This document shows, one piece after another, positions 45,354 to 57,008 of a stretch of 64,000 nucleotides of DNA; within the stretch, counting starts at the first letter, position 1; the number at the start of each line of letters is the position of its first letter. Origin of the DNA: Ricinus communis (lineage: Eukaryota > Streptophyta > Magnoliopsida > Malpighiales > Euphorbiaceae); the NCBI RefSeq assembly GCF_019578655.1, contig NC_063264.1:27241688-27305687 (forward strand). Direction: 5' to 3'. The notes under the pieces were generated by a model that saw only the letters and a program-made list of their open reading frames with translations, did no database searches and was not told the origin of the DNA. A program made the position numbers and the translations under genes.

Positions 45354-46445
45354 TTTTTTTTAACTATACAACCTTTTACAGTATTGGTTACTCTTTTATG
45401 CCTTAGGGTCTCATTGATGCTGTGGAGAATGTGTTACCCCTTGCTGAGCACAGATGGTGTGCAAGGAACATTTACTCCAACTGGTCTAAGCAATGGAGAG
45501 GGGGGGGGGATTGAAGAAAAAGTTTTGGATTTGTGCTTGGAGCACATTTGAGGAGGAGTTCAAAGATAATTTAGAGCTTCTTGGTGAAGTGTCAAAGAAG
45601 GCAGCAGAAACCCTTCTGAAATATCCACCTCATTGTTGGTGCAGGGCCTATTTCTCTAGCAGATCCAAGTCATACATGGTGGATAATAACATCTCCGAAT
45701 GTTTTAACTCCTGGATACTAGAGGCAAGACATAAGCCTATAGTTAGTATGTTAGAGGAAATAAGGCTACAAGCAATGAATCGAATTAAAGAAAAAAGAAA
45801 AAGGTTGACAGGTGGATTAATGAGTGGAGTCCAGCTTGTATGGCTTTGTTCCAAGATAATAAAGAAAATGCTTCAGGTTGCAGAGTAGTGTTCAATGGTC
45901 AGGATGGTTATGAGATTGGGGAAGGTAACAATAAGCACACAGTCTTTTTAGATAGAAAGTTGTGCACCTGTAAGGCATGGGATCTTACAGGAATCCCATG
46001 CCAATATGCCATTTATGCTCTATATCATTCCAAGCTTGATCCTTTTTCATATATCAATCATTTTTATCATAAGTCAACTTATCTAGCCTCATATGAGTTG
46101 CCATTATTGTCAGTCCCTGGTAAAAGGTTTATGAGATGTGAGGAATACCAGGGAATAGAACCTCCTCTATTGACTATGATGCCTGGCAGGCCTAGAAAGA
46201 AGAGAATTCGAGGATCAAATGAGCCTAATACAAGCAGTAAAAGTGGAAAGCTTACTAGGAAGGGCAAGAAGTAGAGTTGTGGGTTGTGTACAAAAGAAGG
46301 ACATAATAGAACTAAGTGTCCAAATAAGAATAAGAAGGTAAAATACATAGTTCTGCATCACATTGAGTATTTATATTATTTAATTTTTAAAATTCTAACG
46401 ACTGCAATTGTTTGCCTTCAACTTCATAAGGAACAACAACAAGTG

Positions 46446-46560
46446 CTCCAGCAAGCATAGCATCAAGTGGTCCAGCTAGCACATCATCAAGTGGTCCAGC
46501 TAGCATACCAGCAAGTGGTCCAGCAAGCACACCAGCAAGTGGTCCATCAAGCACACCAGA
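46446..46560 (+). repeat. 24-bp tandem repeat in the MULE coding region
   Basis: Four to five units of 24 bp (for example AGCATACCAGCAAGTGGTCC plus four bases), encoding an eight-residue repeat of the STPASGPA type. It lies after the zinc knuckle, near the C-terminus of the transposase. Confidence 0.85.
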
Positions 46561-48140
46561 ATCGCCAAAGCAAGACACTAGCAATCAAACCCAAGCGCAA
46601 GAAGCTTAGGAGGACAGTGTGTAACAAATTCAAGGAGGACAACTGGTTTTGGATGTCATGTGGATTTGGATACAGGAAGAACAACTTATAATGTCAGTGA
46701 ACTTTTCATACTTATTTTTTTCTTAGAAATATTAGTTTGTGGAATGTTTAGTCTGACATTTTGACACTCACAGCCTGGAAAAACTACTAAAAGAGTAATT
46801 AGTGAAGGTCTACAAGCAGAGGAAATGGAAACTGATCCTCAAACTAGGTTCTCAATACCATGTGAAAGAGACTTCAGAAGAAGCAAAGAGAAAAGGAATG
46901 CATCATCCATTACAAGGACAATTAAATTCACTAGAGATGGCTCAGAAGTTACATTTACTACTAACCTGCCATTTGAACCTCCAGGACTGCAATGGAGAGT
47001 AGGAGTTGCAATTACTTCTTCACAGTTGCAAGCTCAGAAAGAGCAACTAATAGGCAGACAGAAGAAGAAAGGCAAGATAGTTAGTGATGCTACTACAACA
47101 GACCAATAGTTTACCAATAGTTGACTGGAGCACATTTTCTGTATTTTTTGATACTTTGGTGTTTTGTATCTTAGAGCAAGCAATCTCTTTTGAGTATTAT
47201 GTTGCTACTTTAGTGTTTTGTGCCTTAGAGCTTGCATTTTTTTTAAATTTTGTTGCTACTTTGGTGTTTCATGCCTTAGAGCAACATTAAGCTACAATAA
47301 CAGGGGATGCCAATAACTTTTGTATATTATTGCTACTTTGTTGTTATTTGCTTATGAGCAATTGGTGTTGATACTTTAGCTCAATATTGACTGAAGTATG
47401 CTAATGTCATTGCTTTTTGGTCATTGGTTATGATTATCAATGTCGTTTAGCAAATATTTTCCATTTACAACAATTCATTTCAGTGTATAGCCAGTGTGAA
47501 GATAGAGAAAAAGAAAGAGAAAAAGATAAAAGGGAAGAAATGAAAGATATTTGCAGCATTTTTACTAATCAAGTGTCATAATTTCATTTTCTCAAACCAT
47601 TAACAAAATTACACAAAAAAAGAACACTGTGCCACCAAATCCCTATAAACAATCCAAGCTAATAATGCAATTAACAAGACAACTCTGAAAATCTTTAATT
47701 TCTGTTTCTTTGCTAGATTTCAAATTCCTCAGCTCAGTTCATATCTTTTCCATTTCAGTTTGTAAATCAACTCTGCAAATCTTCAATCTCTTTTATTTCT
47801 TCTGTTTCATCTTTTTTTCTATCTCCACACTTTCGACTTTTACACCACTTCTCGACATTCACACAATCTTTGACGTCCAAAATTTCAGCCTTCACAGAAC
47901 CTTCGACGATTGTAACTTTCGACATTCGCAAAACCATCGACATTCACAGAACCTTACTATCATTGCTTCTTGTGGTTTTTGATGATGGTGATGTCGACAT
48001 TAATTGGAATCAATTGGTTAATTTAGGGTTCCTTAATTTCCATGAAAAGGAAAGTGATGAAAGAGAAGGGGAGATGGTGATGGATTTTCGTTGGATTGTA
48101 GATCCTACTATTTGCCACCTCACTTCCATTTAACGGGAGT

Positions 48141-48283
48141 CTTAACGATCTTCAGCTCCGTTCTAAAGAGGGGCTTAAAAACTCCATTTCACGAGATATT
48201 GTGTGCAACTGGCTAAAAAAAAAACTTGAAAGGCCAATCTGCACCAGGGGTTATACGTTAGGGGCATTTTTTAGCCTTTTCCC
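48141..48283 (-). repeat. Right terminal inverted repeat of the MULE
   Basis: Inverted partner of 43139-43281. Followed by the right copy of the 9-bp target duplication at 48284-48292. Confidence 0.9.
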
Positions 48284-48432
48284 TTGTAAATATAATCTTC
48301 AAGTAGCTGTCATATATTTTTTGCTATTATTCTATTATAACAAACTTATATCCTCCTTATAAAGGATATATTAGATCCATCAACAGCAATGTAGTAAATC
48401 AAAGTATAATTTTTAAGAAACCTATTAATGCT
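48284..48432 (+). repeat. 3' LTR of element D, second part
   Basis: Continues the LTR after the MULE (48284-48292 repeats the target bases) and matches the 5' LTR to AATGC; the final A of the expected CA end is changed or lost. Three T residues join it to the right copy of the 37-bp duplication. Confidence 0.88.
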
Positions 48433-48434
48433 TT

Positions 48435-48471
48435 ATTAATCAGTTTTTCACAACCACTTTGGATGATGACT
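48435..48471. repeat. 37-bp duplication flanking copia element D (right copy)
   Basis: Identical to 38556-38592. Confidence 0.9.
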
Positions 48472-49305
48472 CAACCAATCTCCAATCTCGAGGAAATCCC
48501 TTCTTGACATGCAGAGGCTTCAGTTATCTCAATTGAAAAGGAGCCTCAATTGGAAAGGAGCTAGCTAGTTGTGCTCAACATTCCAGAAGGTCAATAAATG
48601 TTTCCATATCAAATATATATTACAACCAAAACTTTTGCAATATTTCATATATAAATTAAAGCTAATTGACCGAAAAAAGTAGATTTGAATCTAAAACCTC
48701 TCGTTCTCAACCGTAAAATTACCGATCGCCGAAAACACAAAAATTTCTGCAGATGATCCAAAGAATCACTATAGCTTCGCCTTCTAGGACTGAGTTTTCC
48801 TTTCTTGTCATGTCATGGATCCAAAATTAACCATCATCCTGGCTATATATGGGTTCCCAAATGAATTTCCTTCACAGCATCTCTATGTAATGAGGATAAG
48901 AGGCAGTTAAGTTCTTCTAGATCCCAGTTCCTTCTATCTTTCAAAAGAAATCCTTAAGGATATGGGTTTCGGGATTGTAGCGTGTGTTTGAAGATACTTT
49001 AAAGTTGGGATTTTCAGGAAAGTTACACAAACAGTAATATGTATGAAATCATATATATATTATTATATAAAATCATAGGTTCCATAAATAAGTAGACATT
49101 ATTATATAGCCATAAGTCTCACTTGATATATCATTGTGGTTTTGGAAATCCATTTATTTGTCCACAAATTGTCTCCCCATCACTTACCCTTCATAACAAT
49201 CATGACCTCAAAATATCTCTCCCTTGAATCAAACTATTCCACACCCAAGAGCCACATCTATTTTTCCTCGCATTCAGGAGATCGGTGGTAGAAAAATATG
49301 TTTTT

Positions 49306-49495
49306 TTTAGAGAAATGCTAAACATCCTATCATTTTTGTCTCATTTTTTAGTTTCCTGATATGGCATTCATTGCTTTTACAAAACTATCTCTGGATTTTA
49401 AAATATTAAAAGACAATTTTATAAAAATAATAGATGCCGCGTTAAGTGGACAAAAGATAATTGATGGGCTATGTAGCATCACTCATTTCCTTAAA
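49306..49495. mobile_element. Probable short fold-back MITE
   Basis: Left arm AGAAATGCTAAACATCC and the complement of the right arm (AAATGAGTGATGCTACATAG) are similar, and the arms share TTTTGTC and AAAACTATCT/AAAATTGTCT words in inverted order. About 190 bp. Borders are approximate. Confidence 0.45.
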
Positions 49496-52019
49496 GCACC
49501 CTAAACCAAAGAGCATTAGAATTGTGTGAAACTCATCGGCATTGCTTCGCCAAGAAACAATCATTGCAATCACTCGTGTTCCGAGGAAATCATTGAAATC
49601 ACTCATGTCTTGGAACACAAATGGCAAGAATTATTTACTTAATCACTTAAAAATTATAAACTTTTGCATATTTTAACAATTTTATTTAATCCTTTTAATT
49701 TTGGCAACTACAGTGCTTATCAAATACACAAAATTAAATATACAAATTTATTTTTTTTTTTAAATTAACAAACCTATCACAAATGATGAAAATTCACATA
49801 TTTAATTCGATTGATATATATTACTTTCTTCCAAATTAGCTATAAATGACAACACGGCCTTCATTATCCAAACAAGGACAAATCAGAATATCAACCTGGA
49901 TAAAAATTTTAAAAAACAGTCACGTGATTAGCAAAATTCAATATCCTCTAGCACCAAAAGTATTAGACTATAAGAAAAATCTAATCAACATAAAAGTCAC
50001 AAATTCATTCTTCTTTTTTAGGATTACTCTTTTTAGTGATTGTGAATGCTTCATGTTCTTTTAATTGGAAAGAAAAAAGCGATGAAGGTGATGAACGATA
50101 AAAAATGGCGATGGCGATGATAATGGTAATTAATGGATGGTGATTAATATGGTACAGTTGAGCTTCAAAAAGCTTTAGTAGTTCTACATATTTTGAATGA
50201 ACAAAAGAAAAAAAAAAAAAGAAAGAAAGGCAGAAGGGATGGTGATGATTTCAGACCGTTAGATTTATTTAAATAGAGTAAGATCTCTCGATATCCAAAT
50301 GCCTTTTCCTTTTACTTTTACTCTTTTAACCTTTAAATTCTATTATTTGTTGTTTACCCCCACACTGCATTTTTAATTACCATACAATCAAATTCTTAAA
50401 CTAATAATTAAACAGAATTGTAAAAGTAGGGTTTGGATTTTTGAGTTATTAGGCTAATAGTTTTTTGGTATGTACATTTAGCCCATTACATAATTTTACC
50501 ATATCTATTTGTTATGTCACTCAATTTTGAAAATTGGCTATGATAATTAAAATATTATTAATTTTGACTAAATTTATTAAAATTAAAGAATTAGATAAAA
50601 TTATCAACATTACTAAATTTTTTAATATTGTGAATCATTACACCTTAGAGGAATTGAAAGTGCTAATTTTGAAATGGGGAGAAGCCATTTTTTTCTACTT
50701 CTTTTGTTTTTAATATACTTTGGAAATTTATATGAATTAAGCATAAATATGGAAATATATAAAAAAAAATATTGTATTTAAAATTAATACATATAAAGAG
50801 TGACATTTTGGGGTTTTCTTCCTTTCGTTACAACAACTTGAGGGTTTTTAGGTAAATATGAAAAGAAAAGTAAAATTATGTCCATATATGTAATATTTCT
50901 CCATTGATGCTTTTGTCTTTTATGTAGAGGGATGGCTACAACAAGAGGGTTAAGGCTTTAGTAGAGTTATTCAATTGTCGGGTCGGTTTTGAATTTTTCA
51001 AACCTAAGTCTAAGATCGGACCAGCCTAACTATATGGGTTTAAAATTTCAATTAAGTCCCGCTCATCATTAAAATAAATATTTATTTTATAATTTTGAAT
51101 CGGATTTACTTGACGGGCCTAAAAAAACTATTATTTTCAAGTCCGTTCAAAAAATAATCAATCTTTTTTAGGTTCGGGTTTGGACGTGTCTAATGTAAAA
51201 AATATGTGTCCAAGTCCGAAAACTTTCGAGCGGGCATGAATTAGTCAGGCGGGTACCTAAGATTATGAACCGGTCTAGCTTTAGTATGATTAATAAGTAC
51301 GATTAGACACTAAAAGTGTTTTGATCGTGTTAACTAACAAAAAGATATTTTTAGTTGACACTTTATGCGAATCAAATGTAAAAATTAGAGGAAATTTTTT
51401 TCTTAGACTTGATGTATGTCCCTAACTATAGACCAAACTAATAGATAATTAGCACATATTCATTAATTTTAAATAATGGTGTATGTATCAATCAACCAAT
51501 ACCAAAGTGTAAAATGCTCATAATACATATCACTTTTCTATTTGTTGTGATAGATATACTAAGTCTAAGTAAAAAACTTCCAAAATTGGAAACATGAATA
51601 AGATTTTAAATGAGGACATTCTGCAAATGATATGCATACTCACATTCCACATCACTACGAAATAATAAAATGGACATATAAGATATAAAATATAAAAACT
51701 GAAATACAAAAAAGTCAACATATAAACTACTGAAAATTTTTTAAAAATATAATTAATGAGTGAAAATAATTTTAATAACCAAAAGCCTTAAACAATGAAA
51801 GAATACTTACAAAATTGATTATATTTCAACTACTAAAAAATGTTGAAAAGAAATTTAGACAACCTACAAGTCTATGTACACATAAGAATATAATAAAATA
51901 TTTAATGTGAAAATATTATTTTTAATATTTATAAAATATAAAATATAAATTGAAATAAAAAATTATTTTAAAAATTAAAAGACTACATTCACATTAAGGC
52001 TTAATAGTTTAAAAGATTC

Positions 52020-52375
52020 AAATTTTTACGGTAGTTCGCTATTTTGGCCAATTCTTTAAAAATCATCAATTTAGCCATGATTTGACCAATTGAGTACAAT
52101 TTTAGCCAAGTTGAGTTGCTGGTCAAAATTAAGCAACGTGGATGGTAACATGAACACAATTTAGAAAATGAGAATCACAATTAAGTAACATGTATAAATA
52201 ATATGGCACTAGAACCCATCAATTCAGATTTCTCATTTCCTAATTGGCGTTCATGTCATTGTTCGCGTTGTTTAATTTTGACAAATAACTCAATCAGGCC
52301 AAAATTGTACTTAATTTACTAAATCATGGGTAAACTAATAATTTTTAAAGAATTGAACAAAATAACAAAATTTCA
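52020..52375. mobile_element. Fold-back MITE, about 350 bp
   Basis: The left half (CTATTTTGGCCAATTCTTTA, then ATTTAGCCATGATTTGACC and AGTACAATTTTAGCC) reappears inverted in the right half (GGCCAAAATTGTACTTAA, CATGGGTAAACTAATA, TTTAAAGAATTGAACAAAATA). The arms are about 150 bp each, so nearly the whole element is palindromic. Borders to within about 10 bases; target duplication not resolved. Confidence 0.75.
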
Positions 52376-53027
52376 TAAAGCTTTGGATTATTCAGGCTAT
52401 TAGGCCTCACATTAAACATATAAACATCACGTAATATATAAAAAGAAATTATGCACATGAAATATACATTAAGATGACATAACAAAACAAATACAAACAT
52501 GTAAACAATAAAAAAGAAAAACATACATACATAAAATGAGAGAGTTAAGTGCATTAAATAAAGATTGTTGCTCATATAGTAGCCATCTTCACAATGATCT
52601 GTAGTATAACTGGCAATTTTTGCACTACTTATACTACCTTGTCCTGTGGTCTCATAGGAGCTTACAAGATTGTCATGTATGGTCGACACTATACTCAATT
52701 AGACTAGTTGACATCTTAAGGGTCGCTCATGTACACTCAGTAAGTCTGGACATGATTTATGAATATGTAGTTTCAGTTTAAGAATTGTTTGTTCACGGTT
52801 TTGTAGCCCTTAAGACCAGTGTATATTCTAGTTCACGGTTTTGATTCCATCCAAAGAAAAACTAATTAAAATGATTTAACAGAAATTTTTTTGGGTTGGA
52901 ATCAAAAATAACAGTTTCAATTCGAAGTATTTTCATATTGGAATCAAAACTAATGGTTTCAATTCGAGTAGGCCTAAGGCTTTGACTTTCTCCCTCTATA
53001 TGCCACCAAAAAGTATAGCTGGAAAAA

Positions 53028-53846
53028 TTTAGCTCTTAAATTTTATAGTCAGGTTCAATTTGATTCTTTGTTTTACTTTTACAGTCAGTTTAACCTTAAA
53101 CTCTTTGAATAGGTTCAATATAGCCCTTTAAGAAAGTGAAATTCACGCACTATAGAGTTCAATGTGGCCACCCAACTTTTAACAGCAGCTCATTTTGGCT
53201 ACTTAACTTTTTGTGCAGTCCAGTTTGACCCTTTAAAAATAATTTGAATTATAATTTATTTAATATATATTAAATTTGTAAATTAAGTTTTTGTTATATA
53301 TTTTAGATTTTGAATTAGTTTATGGAAGCTATACGGAGATTGATAAATAGGTGACTTTGGTGGAAGTTATTCGGAGGTTGATAAAGAGGTGAAATGTTGG
53401 TGTTGGATTATAAAAACTTATCTATATATGCTTTCATTTTCTAGTGAAAATGCAGTTATTTTATTTTAAAAGTGTTTGGTGATAGTGATGGAAAATTTGT
53501 ACATTCATTGCAAAATACTTCTACATTCTTATACACCCAATCCAAATAGTCGCCAGTAAAATTTATATTTACTTTTTTATTTTTAACTTAGAAAAAGAAT
53601 AAAGTTTAATTTGGCATTTCAATTTATCGGTGGAGTTCAATTTGGCTCTCAAACTTTTCAATCAGGCTTAATTTGCTATTTATCATACTCTTGTTATAGC
53701 ATATCCAACGAACTCGCTTAAAAAAGCTAAATTTAGCATATTCAAGGAGTTAAAAAATTAAATTGGTTGTAAAAGTAAAAGACGACAAATTGAATCTGAT
53801 TCCAAAGTTAAAAGGATCAAATTAAACCTTATTCTAAAAATATTTC
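53028..53846. mobile_element. Fold-back element, about 800 bp
   Basis: The left arm (GGTTCAATTTGATTC, TTTTACTTTTACAGTCAGTT, CTCTTTGAATAGGTTCAATA) reappears inverted in the right arm (TATTCAAGGAGTTAAAAAAT, GTTGTAAAAGTAAAAGACGA, CAAATTGAATCTGATTCC). Arms of about 100-130 bp surround a noncoding middle. Borders approximate. Confidence 0.6.
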
Positions 53847-54599
53847 CCCATCTAGCATGTCTATGGAATATTTTTATATTGTTCATATTTAAGTCAAAGT
53901 TATGATATGTTTTAGGTTTGTTCTTGCCTAGATGCCTTTGCCTTTAATACTTCTTTTCAACTACTTTTGGTATACAGTGCTCTATATTAGATAAGTGATA
54001 TTTGGAGCAATTATAAAATCATAAAATCGAGTCTTTTTTTTATTATTTAAGTGTAACTACTCGAGATATATTCAAAGATGGTAGAGTCTTGACTCGAATC
54101 CAAAAGACTCGCTCTGATTTGCTTAAAATTTGACACGTACAAACTTGAATTTTAATAAAAAGTCAAATATTTAAACCCGAAATGATTTGAGATTGAAACT
54201 GGCTGAACTCGAAATGACTCTGACCCGAAGCGACTCGATCTGAGACCTAAATGACAAGGGATCGAAATTCAAGCTCAAAACTATCAAAAACCGAAAATAA
54301 TCCGAAGTCGATAAATTAATTTGAATATGACCAAACCAAACTAGATTTTATTTAAGCCCGACTCAATTTGATCTATAATAATCTAAACCTGGAAAAGAAT
54401 CAATAAAGATCTGAGCCCAATCTAGCTCCAACACGGCCCAATCAGAATTTAAAACTAGCAAAATTTAAAATTACTCGAAACCAATAAATTCTAAACTGAA
54501 ATATTCAAATCTAAAATTATTCGAAATTTAAAATAATTGTATTTGAATCCGACTCGACCCATCCATTTGCTTAGATGTATCACTCATCTAATAGTTTAG

Positions 54600-55142
54600 G
54601 TGTTACATACCAATAGTAATAATTTTTTTCCATTTGTCTTTGGATGGTTATTCTTTTTCCGTTTTCTATTTATCTATTTATTTATTTTGGGTTTAATGCC
54701 CTCCTTACATAGAAAAAAAGAAAAGAAAAAAGAATACCTTATATACGAAAACAAAATTGTTATTAGCATAATTGTATCGTAAAAAAGAAAAGAGAGACAG
54801 TTTCTATGCTCAGCAATGTAGCTGTCTCCACTTGTTAAACATTGATGTAATCTATACAAGCTGAAAATGATTAAAAAGTCTATCTTTCACTGAAAACATG
54901 AAAAGAAATAAGATTCATATCTACCAAAAACAGCTACTTCTCTTCTTGGAAAAAGAGAAATGAAGTTGACACGAGAGGAGGATAATACAGATAGCCAAGC
55001 ATGCACCTCCTCCATTATCAAGATTGCTTCGGTTTCTTCCTTGAGAGGCGTGTGCTCCTCTCCTCCTGCCCATGAATGTGGGCCCTCCATAGCCGACCCC
55101 ACCCCATCCTCATGGACCCTACCATCCTCCCTATTAACCTTC
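54600..55142 (+). promoter_or_regulatory. Upstream region of the metallothionein gene
   Basis: The last 170 bases before the TATA box are GC-richer and CT-rich (near 55040-55130), unlike the AT-rich DNA further left. This is probably the core promoter and upstream control region. No metal-response or other element is claimed. Confidence 0.4.
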
Positions 55143-55148
55143 TATAAA
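55143..55148 (+). promoter_or_regulatory. TATA box of the metallothionein gene
   Basis: TATAAA 109 bases before the start codon at 55252. A start of transcription about 30 bases further on would give a leader of about 75-80 bases, normal for plant metallothioneins. Confidence 0.7.
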
Positions 55149-55251
55149 TGCATGCCCATATTGCATACCTTGAAGCCATATCCATAGCCATTCACCTCCA
55201 AGCTTACTCAAGAATCTCCAAGTCTCTTTTAACTGATCTACATAACTCACC

Positions 55252-56251
55252 ATGTCTAGCACCTGCGGCAACTGTGACTGCGCCGACAAGAGCCAGTGCG
55301 TGTAAGTGTTCCTTCTCTCGGACCAATCTTTCTGTTAAGCAGCTCCAACTTCAGGGCTAGCTACCTATATGTTACGTGTTTTTTCTGGAAGATGAACTGC
55401 GCTCATGCTTGTGCTTGTTATGTTTGTTAATATGTACTTTCTAGCTACATGTTATATCTGTGTTGCATTTCCAGAAGAACTTTATGTAATGATCGAGTAT
55501 CTAGTGTGTTATGCATGTCGAAACGTTATTAAGTTAAGATATGTACCCACCTCTATCAGGAATAGGTTAATATTAACCGATTAGAGGTTGAATTTCTGGC
55601 CTTTTTCTCTCCCTTGACTTGAAGAAAATCAACCATGAACCCGTTGATATGCTCAATAGTTTCTGATAAAGATTATACTTTTGAGTTTGATCATTCTTCT
55701 ATATTTCAGACTGCTGTAGCTACTTTATTATTTATAGAATTGTGTATGAATCATTTGACATTATGCACTTCGAAACTTGCAGGAAGAAGGGCAGCAGCTA
55801 CACTGCTGACGTTGTTGAGACTGAGAAGAGGTACCCTATACATACATCTTTTGATAGAAACGGTAGCCATGAGATTTTATTTAACCAAGAAGATTACTTA
55901 TGCTGCAATAGTATTATACAATGTTCATTCAAGAGAACAAAATATAAAGCTCGCCCCATTAATTTGAACAAAGAAAAGTAATATCATGTAATGAACAAGA
56001 AAAGGAAATGAAAAGATGAAAGCCTGGAGATCAATGGTTATGCACTCTTACAGAACTCATGCTAGACCAGTTCAGTTTATTCTGAAAGCAGCAGACAAGC
56101 TCACTTGCAAATCGATACTAATGTAATATTTCATACTGTTTTTTGCAGCTCTGTCTCAACTATCGTCATGGAGGTTCCAGCAGCCGAACATGACGGCAAG
56201 TGCAAGTGCGGTGCTAGCTGCACTTGTGTGAACTGCACTTGCGGTCATTAA
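55252..56251 (+). CDS. MT3: Type 3 metallothionein
   Basis: Three exons, 55252-55301, 55783-55830 and 56149-56251, with GT-AG introns. They join to a 66-residue protein. The N-terminal domain has four cysteines (C5, C8, C10, C16: MSSTCGNCDCADKSQC); a cysteine-free linker of about 34 residues (for example SSYTADVVETEK) leads to the C-terminal domain with six cysteines in the order CxCxxxCxCxxCxC (KCKCGASCTCVNCTCGH). This 4+6 pattern and length define plant type 3 metallothioneins. These proteins bind copper and zinc through thiolate clusters in the cytosol and help with metal balance and stress. The intron positions (in codons 17 and 33) split codons in matching phases. A TATA box lies upstream at 55143. 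Confidence 0.96.
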
Positions 56252-57008
56252 ACTCGAAAATGACAGTGTGAGGAGTGGTTGCAAGGAATTTGCTGATGTT
56301 GTAGACTTATGTTAAATAATTTGTGCCTGCTGTTGTAATACTCTGCGTGGAAAAGTGTGTTTCCTTGCATATTGGCCATATCTATAGCCTTGTGTGTTTC
56401 AATGAGTTAATGCTAACTGCTAGTATACTCGTGTTTCTAGTCATAATTTTTCCAATTATTTAGCTTTCTTGTGCGTACTAATCTGATTATAAACTATACT
56501 TCTACATTTATTCTACCCCAAGGAGCATAATATAATAGCCCTAAAAAAGAACTAGCAGGGCAACGTTCTTGAGAAAAGTTTAATGGTCCATTTGCGATAT
56601 CTAATCACTCAAAGAAGCAAAGCAAACGCTAATCATACAACAGATTCAAACAGAATAAGGACAACAAACGACCATTATTTGAGTTAGTATAGCTCAAAAA
56701 CAATGTCTATGAAAGATCAGAAAGCGGCAAGTTGCACAATGGCATCTTGCAATATACGTCGGAAGACCAGCACCAGCGAAAGATGAGACAGACAAAAATA
56801 TTAAGTTTTAATCAATGTATACATCCATTTAATTGTTAATCCTGGTTCACAATTTTAGTTAAATGTAGGCGGTAAAACAAATAAACTTGTCAAGAAAAGC
56901 CATCCTTTTCTTGCTTTATTTCTCGACTGGTATAAGGCATGTGTGATTCCAAAAGAAGTTATCCTATATCCCAAAATAGTATTTGTTTATCAACTCACAA
57001 TCTAAAAC
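56252..57008. other. Spacer between convergent MT3 and COX17 genes
   Basis: The two genes face each other, so this holds both 3' untranslated regions. The MT3 part is at about 56252-56430 (TG/T-rich, typical near-upstream elements). No other gene is seen. Confidence 0.6.

Larger units (their letters stand above)
43748..47109 (+). pseudogene. MURA-type Mutator transposase, broken
   Basis: An N-terminal segment (43748-44065, NLRFNYGGRWQLHLKIDYLD) leads to an acidic linker (44108-44392), then a MuDR DNA-binding region (44402-44776, GMTFANTNEARQAIANYG, then CPFVLFISK and EHRCFRD). After a frameshift near 44760 comes the MULE catalytic domain (44773-45195, GLDGCFLKWVTKGQILTAVG with aspartate; VISDMQK with aspartate). 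An intron (45196-45406) is followed by GLIDAVENVLPLAEHRWCAR. 45493-45888 continues (SYMVDNNISECFNSWILEAR) and a frameshift near 45800 leads to a SWIM zinc finger at 45840-46274 (LCTCKAWDLTGIPCQYAI; the last ligand is Y instead of H). A stop at 46272-46274 precedes a zinc knuckle (CGLCTKEGHNRTKC). Nonfunctional. Confidence 0.88.
43139..48283 (+). mobile_element. Mutator-like DNA transposon (MULE) inserted in the 3' LTR of element D
   Basis: 5,145 bp with terminal inverted repeats of about 143 bp (43139-43281 and 48141-48283, both ending GGGAAAAGGCT from outside) and a perfect 9-bp target duplication, as expected for the Mutator superfamily. It contains a broken MURA-type transposase gene, a 24-bp coding tandem repeat and a miniature relative inside an intron. 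Confidence 0.95.
38593..48434 (+). mobile_element. Ty1/copia LTR retrotransposon D
   Basis: Plus-strand element. The 5' LTR is 38593-38806, the primer binding site (TGGTATCAGAGC) 38810-38821, gag from 38860, pol to about 43046, a purine tract (TTGCGGGGG) at 43038-43046, and the 3' LTR 43047-48432, split by a Mutator-like element at 43139-48283. The element without that insert is about 4.7 kb. Gag, zinc knuckle, protease, integrase, reverse transcriptase and RNase H follow in copia order. Unlike a normal copia insertion with 5-bp duplication, it is bounded by a 37-bp duplication. Confidence 0.93.
48472..54599. other. Long intergenic region with fold-back elements, no gene seen
   Basis: About 6 kb without a convincing coding region; short open frames here (for example 49846-50064 and 52345-52698) match nothing I know and have no coding bias. 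Three fold-back elements are listed separately. 50920-51290 and 54050-54560 look like old repeats: the second contains many copies of short words such as GACTCGAA, ACCCGAAA and TCGAAATGACT, giving a degenerate minisatellite look. Confidence 0.5.

Noticed and set aside
1871..48434. An intact, currently autonomous retrotransposon
   Set aside because: All four copia sets and the gypsy element have stops or frameshifts in gag or pol; element D is the least damaged but still has stops in gag, before reverse transcriptase and in RNase H.
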